DNA of 64,000 bases from Cucumis sativus (lineage: Eukaryota; Streptophyta; Magnoliopsida; Cucurbitales; Cucurbitaceae). The stretch covers positions 1,736,001 to 1,800,000 of the forward strand of contig NC_026655.2 of assembly GCF_000004075.3 (NCBI RefSeq), written 5' to 3'. Within the stretch, counting starts at the first letter, position 1; each line of letters starts with the position of its first letter. Both the position numbers and the translations under genes were made by a program. Shown here in pieces: positions 1 to 13,006 of the stretch. Under the pieces are notes generated by a model. It searched no databases. It was not told the DNA's origin and saw nothing but the letters and a program-made list of their open reading frames with translations.

Positions 1-1808
1 GGAATGTGAAAGAAAAGGTTAATGAATTGATTAGGACTACTAATCACATGTCAACTATGATTAAGGAGCACCTTCCATTTGGTTGTTCCCTTCTTCCCAA
101 CACTTCAGTACAATTTTTAGCTGTGACTTGTCTGTAATTGCCTTCCATTTTCTGCTTTGTTTTTTCCCTCCTAAAATGTGTCAGACACTAAGTATTCTTT
201 TTAATTAATTACAATATACATACACATATATAAATACCTTTTAACTTTCTTTTGGAATTAAATAAAACATACATAATCTATGTTTAATCTTAGGCAACAT
301 GTGCAATGTTTCCCAATCAAATCCAATCCACTTTCATTCTCTAAGAAATAAGAAAACAAACGGTAGTAATTTCTAAAATCTAAGACCCGTCTCATAACCC
401 ACTTGGATTTTGGCTTCTAGTTTTGAAGAAAACAACTCCTGGAAAATTGTTTGATCAAAGGAATGTTACTGAACAATCTAAAAAGGGTCATGGCTTAGTC
501 TTTACCGTCATGAGTACGGTCAATTACTTGGTGAATTAGACCTAATCCTATTAGTCGTGTTGAAGGGAGAGAGAGGAATTGGATGGATCTAATGGAAGCA
601 CGTGGAAGTCACTCGTGCCAGTATAAATAGTGAATGGTTTGACCAAAAGACTACAAATTTAAAAAAAAAAAATGAAGAAATGGGGGAACTTGGAAGCACG
701 TATGAAGAAGAAGAAGAAGATGAGATGATAATTGGATCGCATCTTTTTTCCATATGGTGCGGGCTATTGTCTGTGCAAGGACTTGACTTGTAAGTGAGGA
801 TTCAATAGAGCTTCTAACTAAAAGTGATTTACTCAATTTTTTAAAAGTAGAACACTTTATATAGAGCAGAGACTGTCCTCTTTCTCTCTCCAACAAAGCC
901 TTGTAATATATAACAAGAATGGAGGATAAGATGCTCTCTGCCAATGCCTTTATGCTTTCCCCAACCTCCTCTCCTATTCTTGACTCCTATTTTTCACCAC
1001 CCATAAGATTCTTAAAACTGCTTTGGAATTGGAAAAATCCACATTGGGTTTAGGTTTTTCAATATCTAATGCAAATAAACAAACTATACATTAAAGCAAA
1101 TTCAAGGAAACCAGTGTGACAACCCAACAACGATAGACAATGAATTATGCTAAACTTTATGACTCCAACCATGATGCACAAACCAATATGAAATAGTTTG
1201 CTGTCACTTTCAGCACTAAAAGAAATAGGGGGTTCCAAAAGAAGCATCAACAGAGTAATAAAAACAACATAGTGCAGAAGCAATGAAAGCAAATGATTAC
1301 AGTTGGATCGCTAAGAGCCAATGATCCACACAGAATTGCGAAGTCGGACCGTTTAAGAATGTAAAGACAAAAAAAATTAGACATACGAGAATTCCGACTG
1401 CATTTTGCAGAAATTTTGACATTTTAACCATTATGTATCAATAATAATTCATGTTCACGGATGATATATACAGATAATAAAGCTAATAAAAAAATGGGTG
1501 AGCAAAAACTCACTATTTTCTTCTGCACAAGAGAGAGGTAAGAGATGAGTCCAATTACTTTTCATTTATGATCAAGAGATGACATTCTTGGAGGAAAACC
1601 AATTGCGTTTCAAGTATACCATCTCTCCTTACAGGAAATGTAGCCGTCCATATTGGCTTGATGAAAAAGTAAAATTGCAACTCTTCCTATCCGCTATTTA
1701 TATGCAGGAGAAAATTTTTGGGTGATTGACCCTCATGAGAGTAAAAAGAAAGGATTTATTTTTCCCATTTCAATTTACCATTCATGATTATGATAACTCG
1801 AGCTGCAA
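1..1808. other. AT-rich intergenic stretch, no gene recognised
   Basis: No open frame here resembles a known protein, and the short frames overlap one another on both strands. A GAA-rich purine run lies near 700-722. The right end, up to about 1800, probably includes the 3' UTR of the minus-strand ELM2/SANT gene. A promoter for a gene outside the window on the left cannot be excluded. Confidence 0.5.
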
Positions 1809-3713
1809 CTAACTCAAGCTCTTCCCATCCCTTGCCTTGTAGTTACTTGAATCGTCTCCAAAAACTTCTTCAATCATACTGCTAGTTGGCAAGAAGTCAA
1901 CTTCACTTTTGGAACAAGTCAAGTATCCAACGTCCCACACTTTAGCATCGCAATGCTCCTGAACTGATGATGGCTCATGACCAAGACCAACGCCATTGTT
2001 TGGCCCCGTAAAGCTACTTAGCCATTGATCGCAATGCTCCGTCTTGGCTGGAAGTACTTGGGTTGCTGGACATGTGTCAGATGATGTGCAAGAATCGTCT
2101 TGAACTTCGTGATCTCCTCCCCTTTCATCATGGGGAATTTTTTCCTGAAGCGTGGGACTGGAGCCACAATTATTAAAACAATTACCAATTCCCCCACTTT
2201 CATCATCATCAAATCTTTCATCAGCAATATCCTCGTCATACTCTTGCAATTCATCTTCCCTGCTACGATCAAAACAAGATCCAATATCATGTAGTGGTGA
2301 TTCAACAACAGAGTCGTCATCCTCTTCTGTCATTCCAGGTTCATTATCACCATAATCATCAGTTCCTGGCCACTCATCATTGTCACTATCAATGTTTAAT
2401 GAGTCACATCTGTTCTGCTCTGCTCGCCTTCGAAGCATAAAGACGTTGAAGTAATAGCTAACAATCTCCCTTTTAGATTTGGAAGCAAACACAACAGAAA
2501 GATCACTCCAGAAGTTTTTCCCCATTGAAACTGGATTGGAAAAGACAACCTCATAAAACAATCGTTCTTCTTCTTCACTCCATTTCTGCGCTAGTTGCTC
2601 TCCCATTTCAGAAAACCCAAGATCCGCAAACCTATCTGGTCCAATAGAACTTTTAAGCTGCTCTCTTGCTTCTGCAATGTGCGTACTAACACATCCGACA
2701 GACCCACAATCCTCACAGCTGCAAGCTGCTCTTCCACTCCCAACTTCTTGACCACTACTGATGGATGAATCCACGTCTGGCATTGGAATAACGCATGTAC
2801 CAGTCAACCTCTTCTCATATTCGTCACCTGTAAAATTAGACTTTGAATCTGACCCAGGCGCATGTAAAATAACATCCACCTCCCGTGGTCTCCACGGTGG
2901 GACAATAGCTTGATGCTCAGGACCAATGGAAACAGATTTTTGAGGAGCGTGGTCCAACAGTAGAGAGTATATTTCTTCACAGTACGTCAGTATTCTTCGC
3001 TGATGATTTACAGGGTTAAAAAAATCTGAGGAAATAGAATAATGTGGAGGAGATTTAGATGGGGAACCCTCTTCAAGGGTCTTATTGTTGTTCGTGCCAG
3101 AGGAGAAAGATAAGCAATGAGGAACACTAGTATCGAAGTCATCACTGCTACCATGAGGCTCTGAAAAAACTCCACTTGAATGCTTTTCGTCACTTTCTGT
3201 ATCGTTCTTTTGAAATTCATCCCCTAACAATCATAATGGAAAATAAAATTGCCATCAGAATAGTCCAGACAACTCTAACTGGAAAACCAAAAAAAATGTT
3301 TAGCAGCTAAAACAGACGAAACTTGCATAAAATAATTGACCCAAATAAATTTATCTATCACTTCCCAAATTGTTCGAAATGAAAACCAATACTAACTGAA
3401 TCATTGATTAGAATCTTTGAACTCCATTTACAGTTTAATGTACCGGACAACTGGATACAAAAATAAATATTTACCATCCTGCAAGATAGCAAGTTTTACA
3501 AACTACTAGCCTATGACATTTATTAAAACCTTCAACATGACATAATATTGTGGCCAAACCCGCACCTAGACCATAATGATATTGTAGAGAATCTTCTGGG
3601 ATAACAGATTCTGAAAATGACAATATTTGATTGCTTTGTTCAACCACTTGTTTCAAGCGCTTGGAAGAGATCTCCAGTGGCTCTCCATCATCAAAAGGCT
3701 GTTTCTGCACCAT
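1809..3713 (-). CDS. ELM2 and SANT/Myb domain nuclear protein
   Basis: Two coding exons, 3713-3566 and 3223-1809, joined through a phase-1 GT-AG intron, give 520 residues. An ELM2-like segment (IGPEHQAIVPPWRPREVDV) lies near residues 148-168. A Cys-rich stretch (CSCEDCGSVGC) follows near 217-227. A SANT/Myb-like helical domain (KWSEEEERLFYEVV to VSYYFNVFMLRRR) spans about 263-317. The C-terminal 200 residues are acidic and Ser/Asp-rich. ELM2-SANT proteins usually act in the nucleus as scaffolds for histone deacetylase or other chromatin complexes. This one resembles the plant family that includes Arabidopsis At2g03470 (from memory). The partner and target are inferred only from the family. 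The ATG at 3713 opens the only frame that splices cleanly into the long exon, and a leader intron precedes it. Confidence 0.85.
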
Positions 3714-5390
3714 TTTGAAAGTACCACCAATTGTGATCTGAGAAGGAAAAAAAATGTTATAAAAGATGCCAGAAATCCCATCAACAAATAAAGAAACAGA
3801 CTGAGGCAAAATCCAAAAACAGACATTACATCAATCATACAAGTAGAAAGCGGGGAAACACAGTATCTTCCACACATACACAGTTTCTTTAAACCCAAAG
3901 CATTCTAGAGAAAATAAATGCCAAAAACTATGAAATGGTCTTAACCAAATACTTGCACTGACTTTCAAACAAAAGCACCTTGAATTCCCTAACAAAGAAG
4001 ATAAGTAGTTTATCAATCACTTAATTTATATGAAAAACTATAGCCAGGTAGAGTTAATTTTTCTTTACTAAATTTCTTAGAGAACATTATCAAAAACTTC
4101 TATCACAATGGGAGTGCATGTGTGTGTATGACTGACATACTCATCCACGTTCGTACTACCTTGGATATCCTATTAATAATAGCAAGTTCTATTATAGTAT
4201 CAAACCAAACAAAGTGGCTTAGCCAAGTTACCCATGCATGCTTAAATCAATTCTAAAACTAGACATGCAAACGCACAACTAGAATATGAATAATTCATAC
4301 TTTGAAAGAAACAAGAGTGTCCAATGTACTTGGCTTGGTTATAGTCTTATTCTACCTACTAAGGAACAAAGAATATTCTTCTAAAGCAATACTCAAAGGA
4401 ACATGCGACCTGAAAGAGTCCATTATCCAACTGAATACCAATGAAGAGAGAATGAAGGTAATAAGAGTATATTATACTAGAAAAATGTTTAGTTCTAGGC
4501 TTCTAGAGATGTCATCAGCATAAAACAACAGCATGCTTTAATTCTTGGTCGGGTTTTAGAGTATCCTACGGGGAAGGGCATAAAGGTAAATATGCACCGT
4601 TATAACAGAGGGGCCCGACTTTACTTAATTGAAAAAAAAAATACAAAAATAAAAATTGAAGAACCATAATCGAAAGGGCTAAAATAAATTAAAAAATTAT
4701 TGCTAGATGTATTCATCGAATAAACATCAAAAATTAAACCCTAAAAATTAAGAACCATTTGCTTTATACCTCTAAAACAGTCGTCGTATCAACGGACGAT
4801 TCAGACAAACAGAGCTCGGATATACAGGTAATTGGCCGAAGAATTGCGATTATTCCAAGAAAATTGAATTACCCCCAATTTATTTTTGTCAAAATAAAAT
4901 AATATCCCTAAAAGGCAGAAACCCTAACCCTAGATTTCGCTTACGCACCAAAATCACAAAATCAAAGAAATCGAGAACAGCGATTTACGATAAATTGATG
5001 AAACAAACGACCCCAGGAAAAGAACGAAAAAAAATCCCAGATCTAAGTCCGTCAAATGATTAAAAATAATTTACAAAAATTTCAGAAAAATCGAAAACAA
5101 AAAGCCAAAACCAGAACAGGAATCGGAAAGAACAGATCTCCGATTAGCCGCAAGGATCGGCGATTCGATGAAGAGGTACGACGAAAAACGTAAAAAGAAG
5201 AGGAAAACGGCCAAAATCGGGATGGATGGGAAGAGGAAGACGAGAGGTAAACAGATCTAATAAAGAAAAACAGATCGAAGCGTCGGATAGAGAAGGATTT
5301 GGGGAAAAAGAATAAAAAGGTGAGAATGGAAAAGAGGCGGCGGCGATTTGACGATGACCAAAACTAGGGTTTGGTTTTTGTTAGAAGAAG
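3714..5390 (-). other. Leader region of the ELM2/SANT gene (5' UTR with intron)
   Basis: On the minus strand an acceptor (TTCTCAG) ends at 3738, leaving a short leader stretch 3737-3714 before the ATG. A good donor (G|GTATAA) at 4769-4768 pairs with it, giving a leader intron of about 1.03 kb. The first noncoding exon would run from 4770 to about 5300-5390, where composition changes to purine-rich, CG-containing sequence typical of a plant 5' UTR or promoter edge. The transcription start cannot be fixed from sequence alone. Confidence 0.5.
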
Positions 5391-5399
5391 GTTATCCGA

Positions 5400-8335
5400 A
5401 AATCGAATATAACTAAAAGAGGCACGAATCTTTAAGGAATTACGGATAAAGCCCCTTCTTTGTTAGGGGCTGAGGGACGTGGAGGAAATTGATATATATG
5501 TGAAATACAATCGCACAACGTGGTATTCATTTGAGTTTTAATCCAACGCTCCCGATTACCCACACGTGGCATCCTCTCCTTCCTCGTCCTAAGTCTCTTT
5601 GACTTCTTTTTTACTTTTATTTATATATATATATTTTTTTTTAATATGTCTCCGTGGTTGGTTTTACTTTTTTTTATTATAATGTATAGTAAAATTAAAT
5701 TTAAAAATCACTTTTACTCGGTAGGCTTTCGTGGAAGTAACGAGTCTCTAGACTTTGGTTTATAACGATTTAATTTTTTAATTTTTTATTTTGTAACAAT
5801 TTAATCTTTGAATTTTGTTATTGTTCTTGTGTTTTAAACTTTTTGAATGATTTAGTATCTATTGTAAAAATTAGTGTGAAAGATATAACGAGATTTCTTG
5901 TATAAATAAACCAATAGATTAATTAGAGATTTGATAATTTTATAAAATGCAAAGTTAAGTTGTAAAATAATAAATTTGACACCAATTTTTTTTATGAGTT
6001 TCTTAATGTTCGGGACTAAATTGTTGCATGCTAAAGTTCGTAAACTAAATAAATAAATAAAAAAGTTAAAAGTATAGTGACTAAATTGTTGCTTTTGCGA
6101 AAGCTTGGAGACCATTCTTAATTTTTCAATCTAAAAAACAACCAAAATATAATTGTCTACACAATATCATATAGATTACTATTTGTTCGTGTCCTTGTGA
6201 TGTTTTGCTATATTCAAATATATTTCTAGTTATTTGTCATTTAAAAAATTATCCAAACTAAAAAAGTAATAAACTGAGAATAAAACACCTAATAACAGAT
6301 TAAGTAAAATGATATGATTTTTGATATGATATACCGATACAAAAACATAATAGCAAATTAGTATGCAACACGATGAACAACAAATATCTATCAATGATAG
6401 TTTCATTAGTTAGATTGCACTCATAGACAAGTTTATTGATGACATAACGCGGTTTAAGATAGGTATTGATAAAAGGTAAGGTTATGTAGTATATAAAATA
6501 TTTTTAAACCGTGTTACATTTTTTGAGTTGAATTGATGTATATGCAATTGAATATTTGTTAATGCATGATCTTTTAAAATTTTAGGTTAAACTCGATGTG
6601 TTTTCCGAGTTTTTCTTAAATTTTAGTTTTTGTGCTTTGGAAATTTTAAAATTAGTGTTGTACGTTCATTTCCAACTACTTAAAATAATTTTTTACTCTT
6701 TTTTTATTTTATAAAAGTTGTTAGACAAAAAAAAAACATATAGTAATAGAATTGAAAAACAATTACGATGATTACTATTTTACTAACTACGGTATATTAA
6801 TTTTACTTCAAACTAGCAACTTTAACTATCTTTTGTCGAGGATAACTTATTCAAATTAAAACTGAGAAAATAAAATAACCTATGGTAATCGTTTTGTTTT
6901 TTTTATTTTTTGTTATTGAAATGAGTAATTGTTAGATCTAACTTTGACTACATTCATCTCCATAGTGCAACTTTGTTTATTACACGATAAGTAGATAAAC
7001 AGTTTTTAATTACGTCATTGATGGGCTATGCAAAAATAAATGTCGGTCACGTCCAAGTATTTTTCTTTGAAACTATGCCTACAAATATATCTATCCCACC
7101 TTTAAATCTTTTATATTTATATATGTATTTTTTTCACCCGTAATTAACAATAATAATAATAAAAAAAAACAATTCAAATTTTGAAATTAAGAGAAGGATA
7201 TCTTAAGAATTATTTTTGTTATTGGAAATTAACAAATAATGCAAACTCTTATGCTAAAGACGAACCATAACAAGAGAGCGAAAGAAAAACTTAATTTGTA
7301 AGAAAAGAAACTCAACTTAAATTTAGATCTATTTTTTCTAAAAGTAAAATATTTGATTCTCAAATTTTTGTCGTTGTTATATTAAAAAGTAAGGTAATTA
7401 AACTATACACTTACACAAATTCTACCTTTATTTTTCACTGATCGGTAAAGAACTGTTTAGCATTACTATGTCAGATACATTCATATATACGTGTGTATAT
7501 ATACATTCATAATTTTAAGGGGTGTATTTTCAATATAAATAAAAAAAGTTGAACTTTAATCCCAATAAATCAGTAAATGTCAATTATCATTGAACAATAA
7601 TAACTTTGACAACAACTAATTGAGAGAGATCTGTATTCTTCGTTTTAGTACAAATAAAATATATATAGTATGTAAAAACTAAGTTAAAATGTCATTACAT
7701 CCTATATATTCAAAAGTTTGTTTAATTTTAGTTCATGTTATTTCAAACATTTCATAAATCGAATAAAATTAGGATATTTATCAATTAGACATCTATCAAG
7801 ATTCGATACTATAAACAATGACACTTCAATACTTTATTATATTTATAGATATTTTTTAAAACCGTTGCAATGATTAACTAACTATCTTAAGTACATATTT
7901 AATATTTTCTACTCGTAAGCTTTAAATTTTGCATTTAATTGCTCATAACCATTTTAATATTAAAATGTATATATAAATGCAATATTTATATCATCAAAGT
8001 TGGCTTTGAAGAATTAAAAACATGTGATTTTGAAAATGACTGAAACGATCTTAACTATTTTAGAATCACATCCAAAATGTAATATAAGTTGTCAGAATGT
8101 ACAAAAATAGATTAACAAATAAATAAAAATGAAAAACTAAACCAAAATATATTATTTTAACCAAAATTAAATCTATTTTTAAAGAAATTTATAAATATAG
8201 TAAAAAATTTAAACTATTTTTTTTTTTTTTGTTGAAGAAGGTAAGTTATCAAATTTATTTATGATTTAAGAAAAGAAAAAAGTCATAAAAAATAGTTATG
8301 TTTTAAAGAGAAATCCAAAAGGCTTTTACGCACTC
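5400..8335. other. AT-rich intergenic DNA between divergent genes
   Basis: About 3 kb of very AT-rich sequence with no recognisable coding region separates the divergent ELM2/SANT and LRR genes. Around 5750-6110 there are repeated phrases of the type 'gactaaattgttgc', which look like decayed dispersed repeats. Both promoters must lie at the two ends. Confidence 0.5.
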
Positions 8336-8339
8336 AGTT

Positions 8340-8404
8340 TCGTTCTCCACTATCGTTTCCATCGGATTTCATTTCAACGTATTTGATTCAAAGATCGATT
8401 TTCT

Positions 8405-8436
<32 letters not shown>

Positions 8437-9184
8437 TAAGCATTTCTTTTAATATCCATCTCGGTTTTCTTCTCAAAACATTCTCCTGGTCAAGGTTTTC
8501 AATGATCCGTTTCTGTTGATCAATCAATCTCTAGTTTTTGTGAACTTTTGTTCCTTCTGGGTCTGTTCAATTCACGATTTCTGGTGTCACACTGTCTTCT
8601 CCGATGCTGGGGACACCATTTTCTTTCAGACCCAGTTTGGATTTGGCGAAACTTCTTTTGTTCATCGATGATCAAAGCTGTGTCGTTTGATTGTTCAATT
8701 TCTCTGTAGAAAGGAGTACACAGGTACAAAGTTTGAGCAGTTGTATGTTTCTTTTCACCTTTTTGCATTCAATTTATCACTTGATTAACAATATATAAGC
8801 AAGGGTCGCATTATTTTATTGTATGCCTAGCATTTGGTAGGGACAATGTTTCGATGAAATATGAATCTTAGTAACATCCGGTCGATTGATTTGTGCCACT
8901 TTTTAACAATTAGAGTAAGACACTATTTGTATCAGTGACGTATGGGCTGCATTATTTGTATTTAATAAGCAGCAAAGTCCGTCGAGAAGGTATAATTAAC
9001 CAAAATCTTAGGCCCTAATGTAGCTATTAAGTGGTTGAACTGTTCTCAGTTCTGTGAAAGTAGTATAATTCATCTTTCTTACACTTCGATTATTTATGTA
9101 TCAGAGACGGATTCAAAAAGCTTGTTATCACTACCATCCTTGTTCCTTTCTTGGAAGGCTGAGTTTTTCTCTGCTGCTGGCAAC
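8340..9184 (+). other. Leader region of the LRR protein gene
   Basis: From about 8340 the composition shifts to pyrimidine-rich sequence containing runs of codon-like mixed bases, as in plant 5' UTRs. A donor (CACAG|GTACAAA) at 8724 suggests a leader intron. Possible acceptors are the CAG ending at 9050 or the one ending at 9104. The exact transcript start and acceptor are uncertain. Confidence 0.4.
8407..8438. repeat. (TA)n microsatellite
   Basis: An almost pure run of TA dinucleotides lies just after the inferred start of the LRR gene transcript region. It is probably length-polymorphic. Confidence 0.85.
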
Positions 9185-12100
9185 ATGGGGTGCTATGCTA
9201 GCAAGAATGCAGATTCAAAGGCCAGCAGAGTGGCTCGATGGCGAGCTACTGGTATCGTGGCTTTGCGAGATTCAAAGTTGAAGGTTATCTTCATTATTAT
9301 CTTTCTATATGAATTGTATATTACCCTTTTATTGGGATTCGACTTTCTTTCTTGTTCATATTCTGTTTGAATGAGAGTCATCTTTCAAATGGAAACACGG
9401 CTTTCTTTGTAGGAAGCCGTGGGTTGCTATTGCTTGCTTTTAAGATTTTTTTTGCTCTTTTGTGAGTATGTGCTTATTTCATATTTGATAAGTTAGCTTA
9501 TTTTTTAGCTATATTTTTATATTCTTGCATTGTTTATGTATGTAACTGAATGTGGTGGAGCTGGTGAATTAGGAATTAGCTATGGAATCTATCGAACTTG
9601 TAAATTAGATTTTGTTACTAGGAAGAAATCAGAGAAAAATGTATCTTACAAAATAAAATGACTTCGGGATTCCAAATAGTTCTTCCAGTTGGGTCAAATA
9701 AAAGAAAGATTACAGGTACAGGTCCTGTATATGCATGCTCTATTTGTACTCTTCAGATAAGAACCTCTAAATTGGGTCACCTGGAAAATTTACCCATATA
9801 TGGACCCTTGCTCTTCAATACATTTGACTGTGTCGATGTCGATGTTGATGGTACTTTGAGTGTTTGAATTGGGCTTTCATTGCATAGCATAATTATAATC
9901 ATTCTGAAAAGTAATATACGAGTTCATGAGTTCCAACAAGAATAAATCATGCTGTTCTTTGGAAATGCTTGAACAGTGATTGGTTTCTTTGGCCATATGC
10001 TTACACATCTACTATTGTTGGAACAGACTTTTCCTGACGAAGTTCTTGACATGGAAAGATCTGTTCGCACCCTTGATTTAACAAACAATAAAATAGGTGG
10101 GTGTCTTGCACTCTCCTTTCTTGCGGTGGTCGTGGCCGTAAATATTCTTGAAACTATTTTTTGGCATTAATCATCCTTGCATCTATCATCTTACTTAAAC
10201 TGGCAATAATGAAACTCCTAATCTACCAACTATAACAATTTCAATACTTTTATTAACTTGCCTCTTTTAATTATTTTGCAGTTGATATTCCCATGGAAGT
10301 CTGCAAATTAATAAACATGCAGCGTCTGGTATGGATTGTATTTCATTTTTACTTGTTTGATGCAGTATTTTTTTTTCAATTTTTTTCTATAAAAGTTTAT
10401 CAAATCTTTGTAGGGCTCGGTACTTCTGTTCTCATTAGTTGTACTTGGCATATATAATAGTTGCAATTCTCTCTCTCTCTCTCTCTCTCTTTTCTAAATC
10501 TTTTAGATTTACAATCTTTACTACAAGTAGAGACAACAGTTCAATTACTTTACCTCACATTTCTCTTTCAGGAAAAAATCTAAATTAAACTTTTCCATTT
10601 TTTTGTCAGGTATTGGCAGATAACCTTATTGAGCGTCTACCAATGAATTTAGGGAAGCTACAATCTCTAAAAGTTATGATACTTGATGGAAATCACATTA
10701 CAACATTACCTGATGAATGTAATTTTCTTATCTAATTTAACCAGAGATTAAAAATGAATGTGAGAAGTGATAAACTTTTTTGCCTTGTGCCATACTTTTG
10801 TAACTTCTGTTGGTTTAGTTACAAATTATTGTAAGACATTCTAAATAGATATCAGTTCTTGCGTGTAGTGGGTCAGCTAGTACGACTTGAACGTTTATCT
10901 GTCTCCCGAAATCTGCTTTCGTCCTTACCTGAAACCATTGGAAGCTTGCGGAATGTAAGTGATTTTTTTTTCACATCATTTTAACAATTACCTCCTCTGT
11001 AATTTTTTAGTTGGTTGGAATTGCAGATCACTTCAAGTTATGTTGTTTCTAACATTGAATCGAAGTATTGGATCATGTTCTTATTCCATAAGATCCACTA
11101 CAATGTCTGCATATCCATATTTTAAGTTGAATAGAAAAAAAAACGGGTGTCTTAGTAACTAGTTATGGATAAAGGGAATTAAATATGTTGGAGTTTTAGA
11201 CTAATGGTCAAAGAGGGTTATCTGCCATTGCTAGGATAAATGGCCTTGGTACAATATTTCTGTAAAAAAGTTGTTTTTCTGTACATATTTTTGGAACATC
11301 TTAGAGCTTAAGACCAACAGACCATGGAAAACAATAGAATCATTGATGAGTGATTCATTTAAGATGGATTATTCAAGAGTACAAGTAAAGAGAATAGATC
11401 AGATTCCAAAAGTTTCTCTTTAGTTCTAGCTACAGGTTCTCCTCACGGTTAATGTTTTATTTTTTTGGGGGGGAATAGTGCATCCATATTCCATAACCAT
11501 GGGAGGGACGGGTCAGAGTTCATTTATCAATCCCGGAGGTAGCACTTATATTGCAGCCTAATACCCGAAGACCTTGAGAGTGCTAGAAATTTTATCAATC
11601 ATAAGATTTTGAAAGCTTCAACATCATAACACTAGTATCTATAGTGACGTTAACGGTAAACTTCATTGCACGTGGACTAATATTGATACTAATGTCTTGT
11701 CAAATTCAATTAGCGAGAGAGTGCTGAACTTTTTTTTTTTAAAGATGTAATTCCACATTTAACCTTTTATTTTGATGTGGTAAAGCTTGCGTATTATCCA
11801 CTTTGAGGACTAACACTGAGTTTAATGATGCAGTTATTGCTTATCAATGTGTCAAATAACAAGTTAAAATCTCTCCCAGAATCAATAGGAAGTTGCTTCT
11901 CCCTCGAAGAATTGCAAGCAAATGGTACATGAAATTACTGCCAGTCTTTTTGCAGGCAATTTGATGCCTATAAACTACTTCAACCATTGTTATTTGGCAC
12001 CATGAATAAAGACATCGAACTTTCAACAATTGCTCCTTTTTTGACATGGATAACCTTAATTGGACAAATTATTTTTAACTGGCCTCCTGCCACACTTTAG

Positions 12101-13006
12101 AAAATTATTGCAAGAAACTAGTGTATGATTAGCCATGATTCTGCGTAGTTTCTTTTCTATGATTGCATGTTTGGAGACATATAACGTTTTCCCTTACTTG
12201 GGGTTTTGTAGCAAGGATTAGGATTGTATTTTATCAGTTGCTTACATTCGAACAACTTTTCAGATAATCTTATGGAAGACCTTCCCTCGTCTTTGTGCAA
12301 TCTGATTCACCTGAAGTCGTTGCGTTTAGATAATAACAATATTGGTCAGGTAGACTTTTTAAATATTTTTACATGATTTAACCTCCTGAATTTTACAGTT
12401 CTGACTATAGTAATGAGTATGTTACTATTTAACATAAAATGAATATCTTTTGCCGTTTGTCGTTGAGTTCATGAGATATATCTGGAGGATTTCCACTCCT
12501 TTACTAATCATCTAAGATCTCCTTGCGCAACAAAATGTTATATTGTCTATTACTACAAACAGCATGGTGCATGCACAAAACGCTCTTTCTCTACATTATA
12601 CTTATAAAATTCTCTCCATTGTAGGCTTAGTTAGTAGTAACCTTAAAAATTAGTCTTTGCCCTAGCATTCTCATACTTATAATTGAATTGTGTTGTTGCA
12701 TTTCTATCTCAGTTACCATCAAATCTGTTGAAAGATTGCAAAGCATTGCAAAATGTATCTTTGCATGGTAATCCAATTTTAATGGATCAATTTCAGCAGG
12801 TGCGGTTTACTTCTTAATTGCACTTAATTAATATTACATATAAAATAAGTGGAATATGCCTAATAATATTGCTCGTTTCTTCCATGGACTACCAGATGGA
12901 AGGATTTGAGGATTTTGAAGCTAGGAGAAAAAAGAAATTTGACAAACAAATTGATTCCAATGTCATGATTAGCTCTAAGGGCCTTGATGAAGGCGTCGAT
13001 CTGTAA
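9185..13006 (+). CDS. Leucine-rich repeat protein, LRRC57-like, potentially myristoylated
   Basis: Nine coding exons: 9185-9283, 10027-10096, 10282-10328, 10610-10718, 10869-10954, 11834-11924, 12264-12349, 12713-12799 and 12896-13006. All joins keep frame and give 261 residues. The start MGCYASK carries Gly2 and Cys3, a classic N-myristoylation plus possible palmitoylation signal, so the protein is probably membrane-tethered in the cytosol. The middle is about seven short LRRs of the Ras-group type (for example LDLTNNKI, LIERLPMNLGKL, LLSSLPETIGSL, NKLKSLPESIG). The C-terminus is charged (FEARRKKKFDKQIDSN) and matches the conserved tail of plant LRRC57 homologues. LRR proteins of this class are protein-interaction scaffolds; I do not know a specific partner. 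The ATG is chosen because the family starts with this MGC motif. Confidence 0.9.
10468..10491. repeat. (CT)n microsatellite in an LRR gene intron
   Basis: A pure CT run of about 12 units lies in the intron between coding exons 3 and 4 of the LRR gene. Confidence 0.9.

Noticed and set aside
4302-4523. A 73-codon plus-strand open frame
   Set aside because: It lies in the leader intron of the ELM2/SANT gene on the opposite strand and has no recognisable domain.
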